Origin: an uncultured Oscillospiraceae bacterium
GTDB lineage: Bacteria > Bacillota > Clostridia > Oscillospirales > Oscillospiraceae
NCBI GenBank assembly: GCA_944385305.1
Contig: CALWWS010000199.1
Span: 1 to 13,636, forward strand
DNA: 13,636 nt
Reading direction: 5' to 3'
The position numbers and the translations under genes are program-made. The notes beneath the pieces are model-generated. The model was not told the DNA's origin and did not search any database. It worked only from the letters and a program-made list of their open reading frames with translations. This document shows, piece after piece, positions 6,225-12,784 of this stretch (positions within the stretch are counted from its first letter, which is position 1; each line of letters opens with the position of its first letter).

Positions 6225-6800
6225 ATGGAGCGGCGATTTCCCGTGGAGGGGGGACGGGGCTGGGTGAGCGTCCGGGAGGAGGGGGATCGGGCGGTCTGTC
6301 TGGCCCGCTTTGACGATAAAGGAGAAGGGCTTTACAAGGCTTATCTCCTGGGGAACGGGGGGCGGCTGGATCTGGGCGCTCTCCTGCCCGGGGAGGAGGG
6401 GCTGGCCCTCAAGCGGAATATCCCCCTGGAGCGGCTGCGGCAGGCGGGGGTCTGGCCCCCCGTTGGGGCGGGCGTACAGCTGGTGTCCCCCGCCAGGCGG
6501 GGGACGCCGCCCCCGCCGCCTCCGCCGGGCTGGGCGCGGGAGCCACGGCCCCAGCGGCTGATGGGGGAGGAGCTGCTGGCACAGTGCGCCGGGGAGCTGC
6601 GTGGGGCGCTGCTGCGCCGGGGGGAGGAGGGCTTTGCCCTGGCCGTGCCCTGGGTGCCCGGGCGGGAGTTTCCCCTCACCCCGCTGTTCTGCTTTGCCCG
6701 GGTGGAGGAGCTGGAGGGGCGCAGCTTCGCGGTGTTTTCCTTCAACCGCTGCGGCTGCCCCTGCCTTCCGCATAGGGAGGGCGGGGTGGTGGAAGGATAA
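6225..6800 (+). CDS. Protein of unknown function with proline-rich linker
   Basis: The product has 191 aa if started at ATG 6225 (MERRFPVEGGRGWVSV). It has no signal peptide or membrane segment. The first about 85 residues look like a small strand-rich domain (VCLARFDDKGEGLYKAYLLG, then LDLGALLPGEEGLALKRNIP). A linker with seven consecutive prolines (TPPPPPPPGW) follows, and then a mixed C-terminal domain ending with a Cys-rich FNRCGCPC. I recognise the N-terminal pattern only as a recurrent hypothetical domain in Clostridia. ATG 6189 is an in-frame alternative adding 12 residues; 6225 is preferred because a G-rich Shine-Dalgarno (6210-6215) sits 9 nt upstream and the domain seems to begin there. 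The next gene starts 35 nt downstream. A palindrome is embedded in the linker. Confidence 0.65.
   Translation: MERRFPVEGGRGWVSVREEGDRAVCLARFDDKGEGLYKAYLLGNGGRLDLGALLPGEEGLALKRNIPLERLRQAGVWPPVGAGVQLVSPARRGTPPPPPPPGWAREPRPQRLMGEELLAQCAGELRGALLRRGEEGFALAVPWVPGREFPLTPLFCFARVEELEGRSFAVFSFNRCGCPCLPHREGGVVEG
6485..6505. repeat. Perfect 21-bp palindrome inside the linker of the unknown gene
   Basis: GTCCCCCGCC (6485-6494) and GGCGGGGGAC (6496-6505) are exact inverse complements around a single A at 6495. It lies in frame within the coding region and encodes part of SPARRGT just before the polyproline run. No T-run accompanies it. Confidence 0.7.
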
Positions 6801-6803
6801 GGG

Positions 6804-6820
6804 CCGGGCGGAGCGCCCGG
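6804..6820 (+). other. Intercistronic hairpin before the ECF S-component gene
   Basis: CCGGGCG (6804-6810) pairs perfectly with CGCCCGG (6814-6820) around a GAG loop. It directly abuts the AGGAGG Shine-Dalgarno (6821-6826) of the next gene and has no T-run. It might tune translation or protect the downstream RNA. Confidence 0.45.
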
Positions 6821-6835
6821 AGGAGGCGAGGGAGC

Positions 6836-7351
6836 ATGGCGCGCAGGGCGTGGAGAATTGTGCTGCCGGGGGTGCTGGGCGGAGTGCTCTCCGCCGCCAA
6901 GCTGGCCCTGGCCTGGCTGCCCAACGTGGAGCTGGTGAGCCTGCTGCTACTGGTGTACGGGGCGGCGCTGGGCAGGCGGGCGCTGCTGGCCGCCTGGAGC
7001 TTCTGCCTGGTGGAGCTTGTCCTGTGGGGGCCGGGCCTGTGGTGGCTGGCCTATCTCTACCTCTGGAGTATTCCGGCGGTGCTGGGCTGGCTGCTGCGGG
7101 ACATGGAGTCCCCCTGGGGCTGGGGGGCGGTGTGCGGCCTGTTCGGGCTGAGCTTCGGGGCGCTGTGCGCCCCGGCCTGGCTGCTGGCCGGGGGGTGGGA
7201 GGCGGCCCTGGGGGGGTGGCTTGCGGGCCTGCCCTTCGACCTGGTGCACGGGGCGGGCAATTTTGTGCTGGCCCTTGCCCTCTTCCGGCCCCTGCGCACG
7301 GCGCTGGAGAGGCTGGAGGCCCGGCGGCGGGGGAGCGGCGGGGCGGGGTGA
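6836..7351 (+). CDS. ECF transporter S component-like membrane protein
   Basis: This 171-aa protein is very hydrophobic, with about five to six predicted membrane helices and a basic C-terminal tail (LRTALERLEARRRG). Its size, helix pattern and motifs LPNVELVSLLLLVYG (28-42), WWLAYLYLWSIP and GLPFDLVHGAGNFVLALALF near the C terminus fit substrate-binding S components of energy-coupling factor (vitamin/micronutrient) importers. No EcfA/EcfT genes are nearby, so it would use a shared module encoded elsewhere (group II). The substrate cannot be read from the sequence. AGGAGG (6821-6826) is 9 nt from the ATG, right after a small hairpin. It is probably cotranscribed with the unknown gene upstream. 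Confidence is good for membrane protein and moderate for the ECF assignment. Confidence 0.72.
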   Translation: MARRAWRIVLPGVLGGVLSAAKLALAWLPNVELVSLLLLVYGAALGRRALLAAWSFCLVELVLWGPGLWWLAYLYLWSIPAVLGWLLRDMESPWGWGAVCGLFGLSFGALCAPAWLLAGGWEAALGGWLAGLPFDLVHGAGNFVLALALFRPLRTALERLEARRRGSGGAG

Positions 7352-7359
7352 TTGCCCTG

Positions 7360-7388
7360 TTGTAATCGGGCGGTATTTGCGGTATACT
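7360..7388 (+). promoter_or_regulatory. Sigma-A promoter of mrnC-rqcH
   Basis: TTGTAA (7360-7365), a 17-nt spacer and TATACT (7383-7388) form a good promoter, beginning 9 nt after the stop of the preceding gene. The transcript would start near 7395, about 30 nt before mrnC, with AGGGGA (7410-7415) as the ribosome-binding site. Confidence 0.75.
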
Positions 7389-7424
7389 CATAGGGAATTT
7401 TACACAGGTAGGGGAACAGACCGG

Positions 7425-7838
7425 ATGATCAATTACTTTGAGTTACACGCCCAGCCCGACGCCATCCGCGCCATCAGAAGCCTGGGCCTGGCCCACCTGG
7501 GGGACGCGGTGTTTGAGCTGATGGTGCGCTCTTGGCTGTGCCTGCAGGGCAAGGCCACCTCCAAGGGGCTGCACCGGGCCACGGTGCGCTATGTGGCCGC
7601 CCCCGCCCAGGCCCGGGCGGCGGAGGTCATCGCCCCCATGCTCACCGAAGAGGAGGCGGACGTGTTCCGCCGGGGGCGCAACACCAGCCCCCACAGCGTG
7701 CCCCAGAACGCCAGCCGGGCGGACTACCAGGCCGCCACCGGACTGGAGGCCCTGTTCGGCTGGCTGTGGCTGCAAGGGGAGACCGGGCGGCTTAACCAGC
7801 TGTTTGAGCGGATCATGGAGGGACAGGCATGCCTTTAG
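7425..7838 (+). CDS. mrnC: Mini-ribonuclease III
   Basis: This 137-aa protein is an RNase III catalytic domain without the double-stranded-RNA-binding domain, as in Bacillus MrnC (YazC), which matures 23S rRNA ends. LGLAHLGDAVFELMVR (20-35) holds the catalytic Asp27, and ATGLEALFGWLWL (104-116) holds Glu108, the second acidic site. FRRGRNTSPHSVPQNAS (81-97) is the conserved central motif. Length is typical. ATG 7425 is chosen from AGGGGA (7410-7415) 9 nt upstream and the promoter just before; a longer frame would extend into the S-component gene. The 3' end overlaps rqcH by 10 nt, implying translational coupling. In Bacillus the gene is near cysS; here it heads a unit with rqcH. Confidence 0.95.
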   Translation: MINYFELHAQPDAIRAIRSLGLAHLGDAVFELMVRSWLCLQGKATSKGLHRATVRYVAAPAQARAAEVIAPMLTEEEADVFRRGRNTSPHSVPQNASRADYQAATGLEALFGWLWLQGETGRLNQLFERIMEGQACL

Positions 7839-9553
7839 ACGCGCTTTGCCTCACCGGCGTGGCCCAGGAGCTGCGGGCCGCCCTCACCGGTGGGAAAATA
7901 GATAAGATCTACCAGCCCGCCCGGGACGAGGTGGTGCTGGCCGTGCGCTGCCAGGCGGGGAATGTGAAGCTGCTGCTGTGCGCCAACCCGGGCCACCCCC
8001 GGGCCCACCTCACCGCCATCAACCGGGAGAATCCTGCCCAGCCCCCCATGTTCTGCATGCTGCTGCGCAAGCACCTCACCGGGGCCCGGATTCTGGAGAT
8101 TGTCCAGCCCGAGCTGGAGCGGGTGCTGGACTTCCGCCTGGAGTGCGTGGACGAGCTGGGGGATCGGGTGGAGCGCCGTCTGGTGCTGGAGGCCCTGGGG
8201 CGCAACGCCAACCTGATTTTGCTGGACGGGGAGGGGAGGATCCTGGACTGCATGCGCCGGGTGGACGGGGACATGTCCCGCCAGCGGCAGGTGCTGCCCG
8301 GGCTGTTCTACCGCCTGCCCCCCGACACGGGAAAGGGTAATTTCCTGCGCATGACGGGGGAGGAGCTGCGCGCCGCCCTGGCCAACCCCCTGGGCCGGGA
8401 GGGGGACAAGCTGCTGCTGGATACCTTTCAGGGTATCTCCCCCCTCATCGCCCGGGAGCTGGCCTTCCGGGCTGGCGGGGACGGGGAGGCCCTGGCCGCC
8501 CAGGTGGAGGCCCTGGCCGCCCAGGTGGAGGGGGGAGACTTCGCCCCCTACCTGCTCACCCGGGCGGGCAAGGCGGTGGACTTTACCTTCCTGCCCATCC
8601 TCCAGTACGGGCCGGACACCCAGTGCTCCCGGCAGGAGAGCTTCTCCGCCCTGCTGGACGGGTACTATGAGAGCCGGGAGGCCGCCGAGCGGGTGCGCCA
8701 GCGGGGGCAGGATCTCCTGCGCAGCGTCACCGGCGCCCGGGATCGGATCGCCCGCAAGCTGGCCGGCCAGCGCAAAGAGCTGGCGGACACGGAGGACCGG
8801 GAGCGCAAGCGGGAGCTGGGGGATATCATCACCTCCAACCTCCACGCCATGCACGCCGGGATGACCGTGCTCCATGCCCTGGACTACTACGACCCCCAGG
8901 GTGGCGAGGTGGACATCCCTCTCGACCCCCTGCTCACCCCCCAGCAGAACGCGGCCAAATATTACAGGGCCTACAACAAGGCCAAGACCGCCCAGAAGAT
9001 GCTCACCATCCAGATCGAGAAGGGGGAGGGGGAGCTGGAGTATCTGTCCAGCGTGCTGGAGAACCTCACCCTGGCGGAGGGGGAGCGGGGTCACCAGGAG
9101 GTCCGCCAGGAGCTCACCGAGACGGGCTACCTGCGCCGCCAGGGGAAAAGCGCCCAGCGGGTCAAGACGGCGGCGGGCAAGCCCATGGAGTTCCGCTCCT
9201 CCACGGGCAAGCGCATCAGCGTGGGGAAAAACAACGCCCAGAACGACCGGCTGACGTGCAAGCTGGCCTACAAGAGCGATATCTGGCTGCACACCCAGAA
9301 GATCCACGGCTCCCACGTCATCCTCTGGCTGGAGGGGGGCGAGGCGGACGCCCAGAGCCTCACCGAGGCGGCCCAGCTGGCCGCCTGGTTCTCCCAGGGG
9401 CGGGAGCTGGATCGGGTGGCGGTGGACTATACCCCGGTAAAATATGTGAAGAAGCCGGCGGGGGCCCGGCCGGGCATGGTGGTGTACACCACCTGCCAGA
9501 CCGCCATGGTGCGCCCCGACCCGGAGCTTGCCAAGCGATTGAGGGTGAAATAA
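7829..9553 (+). CDS. rqcH: Ribosome-associated quality control protein RqcH (NFACT family)
   Basis: This 574-aa protein binds obstructed 50S subunits and recruits Ala-tRNA to add C-terminal alanine tails that mark nascent chains for degradation. The NFACT-N domain (about 1-170) shows AINRENPAQPPMFCMLLRKH (63-82), EALGRNANLILLDGEGRILD (121-140) and QRQVLPGLFY (152-161). A helix-hairpin-helix region follows (about 170-215), then two coiled-coil arms (about 280-345 and 375-440). The C-terminal NFACT-R domain (about 452-560) has STGKRISVGKNNAQNDRLT (458-476) and DIWLHTQKIHGSHVIL (484-499). At the position of the Asp97-Arg98 pair needed for tRNA recruitment in Bacillus RqcH, this protein has Glu97-Arg98. 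A 7-residue tandem repeat (EALAAQV twice, 220-233) comes from a 21-bp duplication. The gene overlaps mrnC by 10 nt and ends 1 nt before the response regulator. Confidence 0.95.
   Translation: MPLDALCLTGVAQELRAALTGGKIDKIYQPARDEVVLAVRCQAGNVKLLLCANPGHPRAHLTAINRENPAQPPMFCMLLRKHLTGARILEIVQPELERVLDFRLECVDELGDRVERRLVLEALGRNANLILLDGEGRILDCMRRVDGDMSRQRQVLPGLFYRLPPDTGKGNFLRMTGEELRAALANPLGREGDKLLLDTFQGISPLIARELAFRAGGDGEALAAQVEALAAQVEGGDFAPYLLTRAGKAVDFTFLPILQYGPDTQCSRQESFSALLDGYYESREAAERVRQRGQDLLRSVTGARDRIARKLAGQRKELADTEDRERKRELGDIITSNLHAMHAGMTVLHALDYYDPQGGEVDIPLDPLLTPQQNAAKYYRAYNKAKTAQKMLTIQIEKGEGELEYLSSVLENLTLAEGERGHQEVRQELTETGYLRRQGKSAQRVKTAAGKPMEFRSSTGKRISVGKNNAQNDRLTCKLAYKSDIWLHTQKIHGSHVILWLEGGEADAQSLTEAAQLAAWFSQGRELDRVAVDYTPVKYVKKPAGARPGMVVYTTCQTAMVRPDPELAKRLRVK
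8485..8526 (+). repeat. Exact 21-bp tandem duplication within rqcH
   Basis: Two identical 21-bp units (8485-8505 and 8506-8526), plus GGAGG of a third, encode EALAAQV twice. Being a multiple of three, it keeps the reading frame. The lack of any difference between the copies suggests a recent slip or constrained codon use. Confidence 0.85.
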
Positions 9554-9554
9554 G

Positions 9555-10244
9555 ATGGAAGCGTGTCACATTCTCGTGGTGGAGGACGACCAGGACATCA
9601 ACAAGCTGCTCTGCCGGATTCTGGAGGGGGCGGGCTACCAGTGCCGCCCCGCCTTCTCGGGCAGCGAGGCCCTGCTGTGGGCCGAGCGGTATGAGTACGA
9701 CCTGGTGATGCTGGATCTCATGCTCCCCGGCCTGACCGGGGAGGAGTTCATCGCCCAGATCCGCCGGAAGAAGACCATGCCCATCCTGGTGCTCTCCGCC
9801 AAGGCGGCCCTGGAGGACCGGGTGGCGGTGCTCAGGCTGGGGGCGGACGACTTTATCCCCAAGCCCTTTGACAACGACGAGGTGCTGGCCCGGGTGGAGG
9901 CCCAGCTGCGCCGGTACAAGCAGTTTTCCGCCGGGGGCGGGGGCGCGGTGCTCACCTGCGGGGATCTGGCCCTGGATCGGGAGGGGGTTTCCGTGACGGC
10001 GGCGGGGAAGCCCGTCTCCCTCACCGCCCGGGAGTTTGAGATCCTGGCCCTGCTCATGGCCCACCCCAAAAAGGTGTTTACCCGGGAGCAGCTCTACCAG
10101 CAGGTGTGGGGCGGGGAGTACATGGGGGACGACAACACGGTGAACGTGCATATCTCCAACCTGCGCGCCAAGCTGGCCAAGGCCAGCCCCGCCGAGTATA
10201 TCAAGACGGTGTGGGGCATCGGCTTCAAGATGGCGGATCTTTAG
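9555..10244 (+). CDS. OmpR/PhoB-family response regulator
   Basis: The product has 229 aa. The receiver domain (about 4-118) has the acidic pocket Glu10-Asp11-Asp12, the phospho-acceptor Asp54 in LVMLDLMLPGLTGEEF (50-65), Ser81 and Lys103 in IPKPFDNDEVLARV (101-114). The C-terminal winged-helix DNA-binding domain (about 132-227) contains LTAREFEILALLMAHPKKVF, the recognition-helix region DDNTVNVHISNLRAKL and a final wing ending IKTVWGIGFKM. It is probably the partner of the histidine kinase at the window end and may control the ABC operon in between. The ATG lies 1 nt after the rqcH stop; GAGGGTG (9541-9547), inside the end of rqcH, serves as Shine-Dalgarno. Expression from the mrnC-rqcH promoter is therefore likely, unless a promoter lies within rqcH. 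A more specific name (for example CprR-like) is not supported. Confidence 0.93.
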   Translation: MEACHILVVEDDQDINKLLCRILEGAGYQCRPAFSGSEALLWAERYEYDLVMLDLMLPGLTGEEFIAQIRRKKTMPILVLSAKAALEDRVAVLRLGADDFIPKPFDNDEVLARVEAQLRRYKQFSAGGGGAVLTCGDLALDREGVSVTAAGKPVSLTAREFEILALLMAHPKKVFTREQLYQQVWGGEYMGDDNTVNVHISNLRAKLAKASPAEYIKTVWGIGFKMADL

Positions 10245-10275
10245 CCTTTCTTCACCTTTGCTTAAAGGGGGATTA

Positions 10276-10304
10276 TTGCCTTTGGGCTATACTCAGGCTA
10301 TCCT
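10276..10304 (+). promoter_or_regulatory. Putative promoter of the ABC transporter-kinase operon
   Basis: TTGCCT (10276-10281), a 17-nt spacer and TATCCT (10299-10304) lie in the 82-nt gap between the response regulator and the ATPase gene. Transcription would start near 10311. A second -10-like hexamer TATACT (10288-10293) has no -35 box at a workable distance, which would suit a promoter needing an activator. Confidence 0.55.
10285..10301 (+). promoter_or_regulatory. Direct repeat GGCTAT-N5-GGCTAT, candidate response-regulator site
   Basis: Two GGCTAT copies (10285-10290 and 10296-10301) are spaced 11 bp start to start, and the following CTC is also repeated (GGCTATACTCA / GGCTATCCTCC). 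One helical turn between direct half-sites is the common architecture for OmpR-family dimers. It overlaps the predicted -10 region of the transporter promoter. The regulator link is inferred from spacing and location only. Confidence 0.45.
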
Positions 10305-10326
10305 CCCACAGAAAGGTTGATGCCAA

Positions 10327-11250
10327 ATGGCAGAGCATGTTCTGGTCACCCGGGGGCTCACCAAGCGCTACGGGGGCCACCTGGCGGTGAATCACGCCGA
10401 TATCACCATTGAAAAGGGGCAGATCTACGGCCTGGTGGGGCGCAACGGCGCGGGCAAGACCACCATCATCCGCATGATCACCGCCCAGACCATCCCCACG
10501 GCGGGGGAGCTGGAGCTCTTCGGGGCCGTGGAGCCCGCCCAGCTGGGCAGAATGCGCCGGCGCACCGGCGCCATGGTGGAGACCCCCAGCTTTTATCCCT
10601 ACCTCTCCGCGGCGGAGAATCTGGAGTACTACCGCATCCAGCGGGGCATCCCCGGCCGGCACGTGGTGGGGGAGGCCCTGGCGACGGTGGGGCTTGCCGA
10701 CACGGGGAAAAAGAAGTTCAAGAACTTCTCCCTGGGCATGAAGCAGCGGCTGGGCCTGGCCCTGGCGCTTATGAACCACCCGGACTTCCTGCTGCTGGAC
10801 GAGCCCATCAACGGCCTGGACCCCCAGGGGATTGTGGAGTTTCGCAACATCCTGCTGGAGCTCAACCGCCAGCGGGGCACCACCATCTTCATCTCCAGCC
10901 ACATCCTCACCGAGCTTGCCAACCTGGCCACCCACTACGGCTTTCTGGAAAACGGCATGATGCTGGAGCAGATCTCCGCCCGGGACCTGGAGGAGAAGTG
11001 CCGGGCCTGCCTGGAGCTGGAGGTGGACGACGCCTCCCACGCCGCCCTGGTGCTGGAGCAGGCCCTGGGCGAGCGGGACTACGAGGTGCTGCCCGGCGGG
11101 ATCATCCGCCTGTACAGCAGCCTGGACGAGCCCGAGCGGGTGACCCGCGCCCTGGTGGAGGGCGGCGTGGCGGTGCAGGGCGTGCACAGCCGGGGGGCCA
11201 ACCTGGAGGACTACTTCCTGTCCATGATCGGGGGTGTGCGCCATGGTTAA
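10327..11250 (+). CDS. ABC transporter ATP-binding protein, antimicrobial-peptide immunity type (LanF/BcrA/CprA-like)
   Basis: The product has 307 aa. The nucleotide-binding domain occupies about 1-230: Walker A GRNGAGKTT (38-46), signature FSLGMKQRLGLA (134-145), Walker B FLLLDEP with Glu159 (154-160), D-loop GLDP (163-166) and H-loop His192 in SSH. Where most ABC proteins have the Q-loop Gln, this one reads GAMVETPSFYP with Glu85, the E-loop described for lantibiotic-immunity LanF ATPases. The C-terminal about 80 residues form the extra domain usual in BcrA-type proteins. The start has AAAGG (10312-10316) 10 nt upstream. The 3' end overlaps the first permease by 8 nt. The operon probably expels or detaches membrane-acting peptides such as lantibiotics or bacitracin; the actual substrate is unknown. 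Confidence 0.92.
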   Translation: MAEHVLVTRGLTKRYGGHLAVNHADITIEKGQIYGLVGRNGAGKTTIIRMITAQTIPTAGELELFGAVEPAQLGRMRRRTGAMVETPSFYPYLSAAENLEYYRIQRGIPGRHVVGEALATVGLADTGKKKFKNFSLGMKQRLGLALALMNHPDFLLLDEPINGLDPQGIVEFRNILLELNRQRGTTIFISSHILTELANLATHYGFLENGMMLEQISARDLEEKCRACLELEVDDASHAALVLEQALGERDYEVLPGGIIRLYSSLDEPERVTRALVEGGVAVQGVHSRGANLEDYFLSMIGGVRHG

Positions 11251-11995
11251 CTACATCCACGGTGAGTTTTACAAGGTACTGCGCCGGAAATACCCCTATA
11301 TCTGCCTGGCGCTGCTGCTGGCGGGCGCGGGGCTGCTGGTGTGGGGCTGGGCCTTTACCAACGCCCACGGCAACCACGTGGATTTTGCCGCCGGGGGCGG
11401 CATGGCGGTCAGCCTGCTGGTGGTGGGGCTGTACGCCACCGTTCTGGTGTGCGACATGGTCTTTTCCGAGCAGTATAAATTCAGCACTCTGAAAAACGAG
11501 GTGGCCTACGGCCTGCCCCGGCGGCGCATCTACGTGGGCAAGCTGCTGGTGGCGGCGGCGGTGGGGCTGGCGCTGGCCCTGATTGTGCTGGCGGCGTACG
11601 AGGCGCTGTGCTACGCTGTGCTGCTGCCCAGCCCGGACAGCGGCGGCGTGATAGGTCAGGTGCTCTACTGCCTGGCCGCCTCCATCCCCCAGTGGCTGGC
11701 TGTCCTGGCCCTGTGCAACCTGCTTTTCTTCCTGATGCGCAGCAGCACGGTGGCTGCCTTTGTGGTCATCGGCGTCCTGCTTGTCCCCTCCAACCTGTTT
11801 ACCATCATGGGGCTTCTGCTCCACCCGGCCTTCACCACGGCGGCGGCCTGGACCCCCGACGCCATTGTGATCAACGCCTACAAGTATGTGGGAGACGGGA
11901 GCTACCTGGCTGTCAGCTGGGCCCTGGGGGCGGCGTGGGTGGCAGTGTGCACCCTGCTGGGCCTGTGGGCCATGCACCGGAAGGAGATTCACTAA
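11243..11995 (+). CDS. ABC transporter permease 1 (LanE/G- or CprB/C-like, ABC-2 family)
   Basis: The product has 250 aa. It begins MVNYIHGEFYKVLRRKYPYI, a short amphipathic N terminus typical of lantibiotic-immunity permeases, followed by six likely membrane helices (first about 19-37, second about 52-72, last about 225-243). STLKNEVAYG (81-90) before RRRIYVGKLL is the cytoplasmic coupling-loop motif shared with the next gene. ATG 11243 is chosen over the in-frame GTG at 11234 because the paralogue begins at the equivalent residue; GGGGG (11230-11234) precedes it. The gene overlaps the ATPase by 8 nt, indicating translational coupling, and the second permease begins 3 nt after its stop. It should form the heteromeric membrane channel with that paralogue. 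Confidence 0.88.
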   Translation: MVNYIHGEFYKVLRRKYPYICLALLLAGAGLLVWGWAFTNAHGNHVDFAAGGGMAVSLLVVGLYATVLVCDMVFSEQYKFSTLKNEVAYGLPRRRIYVGKLLVAAAVGLALALIVLAAYEALCYAVLLPSPDSGGVIGQVLYCLAASIPQWLAVLALCNLLFFLMRSSTVAAFVVIGVLLVPSNLFTIMGLLLHPAFTTAAAWTPDAIVINAYKYVGDGSYLAVSWALGAAWVAVCTLLGLWAMHRKEIH

Positions 11996-11998
11996 GGC

Positions 11999-12751
11999 AT
12001 GCTCAACTATGTCCGCGCCGAGTTCTATAAGCTCACAGCCGGACGGCGTCTGCTCCCTCTGGGGGCGCTGCTGCTGGGGTGCGAGCTGCTGCTGGTGTCC
12101 ATGTGGGCCATCCCGGGAGAGAGCGACTTCGCCTCCGCCGTGGGGTTGTCCATCGCCTTTTTGGGGACGGGTCTGGTGGTGGCCATCCCCCTGGCGTGGG
12201 CGGTGTGCGCCGGGGGCGGGCGGCAGGGTACGCTGAAAAATGAGATCTCCTTCGGCGTCCCCCGGGCCCAGATCTATCTGGGCAAGCTGCTTACCGCCCT
12301 GCTGGCGGGACTGGCGCTGGCCGCCGCCGCCCTGGCCTTCTACCTGGGAATGAGCTGGCTGCTGTGCAGCCACGGGGAGGCGGAGGCGGAGCGGGTTGTG
12401 CTGGGTATGCTGGGGTTTGTGGTGCTGTGCGCCCTGCCCCTTTGGATTGGCATGCTGGCCCTGTCCACCCTGGCCTTTCTCACCCTGCCCAGCAATACCA
12501 TGGCGGCGGTGTTCCTCTTTCTCAGCATCACCCTGCTGCCCTCGGTGTTTGCCATCCTGATGCAGATTCAGGTGGGGCCTTTGCGCCAGGTAGGGGAGGT
12601 GGGAGAGGCTCTGCTGCTCACCACCCCCTTTCTGGAGTTCACCGGGCTTATGGACTGGGGCTTTCCGGTGCGCTGCTGGGCGGTGGGTATGGGCTGGACG
12701 GCGGCCTCCACCGGGGCAGGGCTGGCCCTGTTTCACGGCAAGGAGCTGTAA
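11999..12751 (+). CDS. ABC transporter permease 2 (LanE/G- or CprB/C-like, ABC-2 family)
   Basis: The product has 250 aa, the same length as the preceding permease and clearly paralogous. Both start with (M)xNY...EFYK and share TLKNExxxGxPRxxIYxGKLL (TLKNEISFG at 78-86 here). Six membrane helices are likely, with the final one leading into a short cytoplasmic tail ending HGKEL. AAGGAG (11981-11986), inside the end of the previous gene, lies 12 nt upstream of the ATG. Two different half-size permeases with one ATPase is the LanFEG/CprABC arrangement. The kinase gene follows 33 nt downstream. Confidence 0.88.
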   Translation: MLNYVRAEFYKLTAGRRLLPLGALLLGCELLLVSMWAIPGESDFASAVGLSIAFLGTGLVVAIPLAWAVCAGGGRQGTLKNEISFGVPRAQIYLGKLLTALLAGLALAAAALAFYLGMSWLLCSHGEAEAERVVLGMLGFVVLCALPLWIGMLALSTLAFLTLPSNTMAAVFLFLSITLLPSVFAILMQIQVGPLRQVGEVGEALLLTTPFLEFTGLMDWGFPVRCWAVGMGWTAASTGAGLALFHGKEL

Positions 12752-12784
12752 GGATTTCCCGGCGGGGAGAGAGGAGGGGCGGAC

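Noticed and set aside
7835..9316. A 493-codon open frame on the minus strand opposite rqcH
   Set aside because: Leu/Gly/Val/His-rich antisense of the clearly real rqcH, with no motif and no promoter or terminator of its own.
10258..10293. TTGCTT...TATACT as the promoter of the ABC operon
   Set aside because: The spacer would be 24 nt, too long for sigma-A; TTGCCT-N17-TATCCT fits better.
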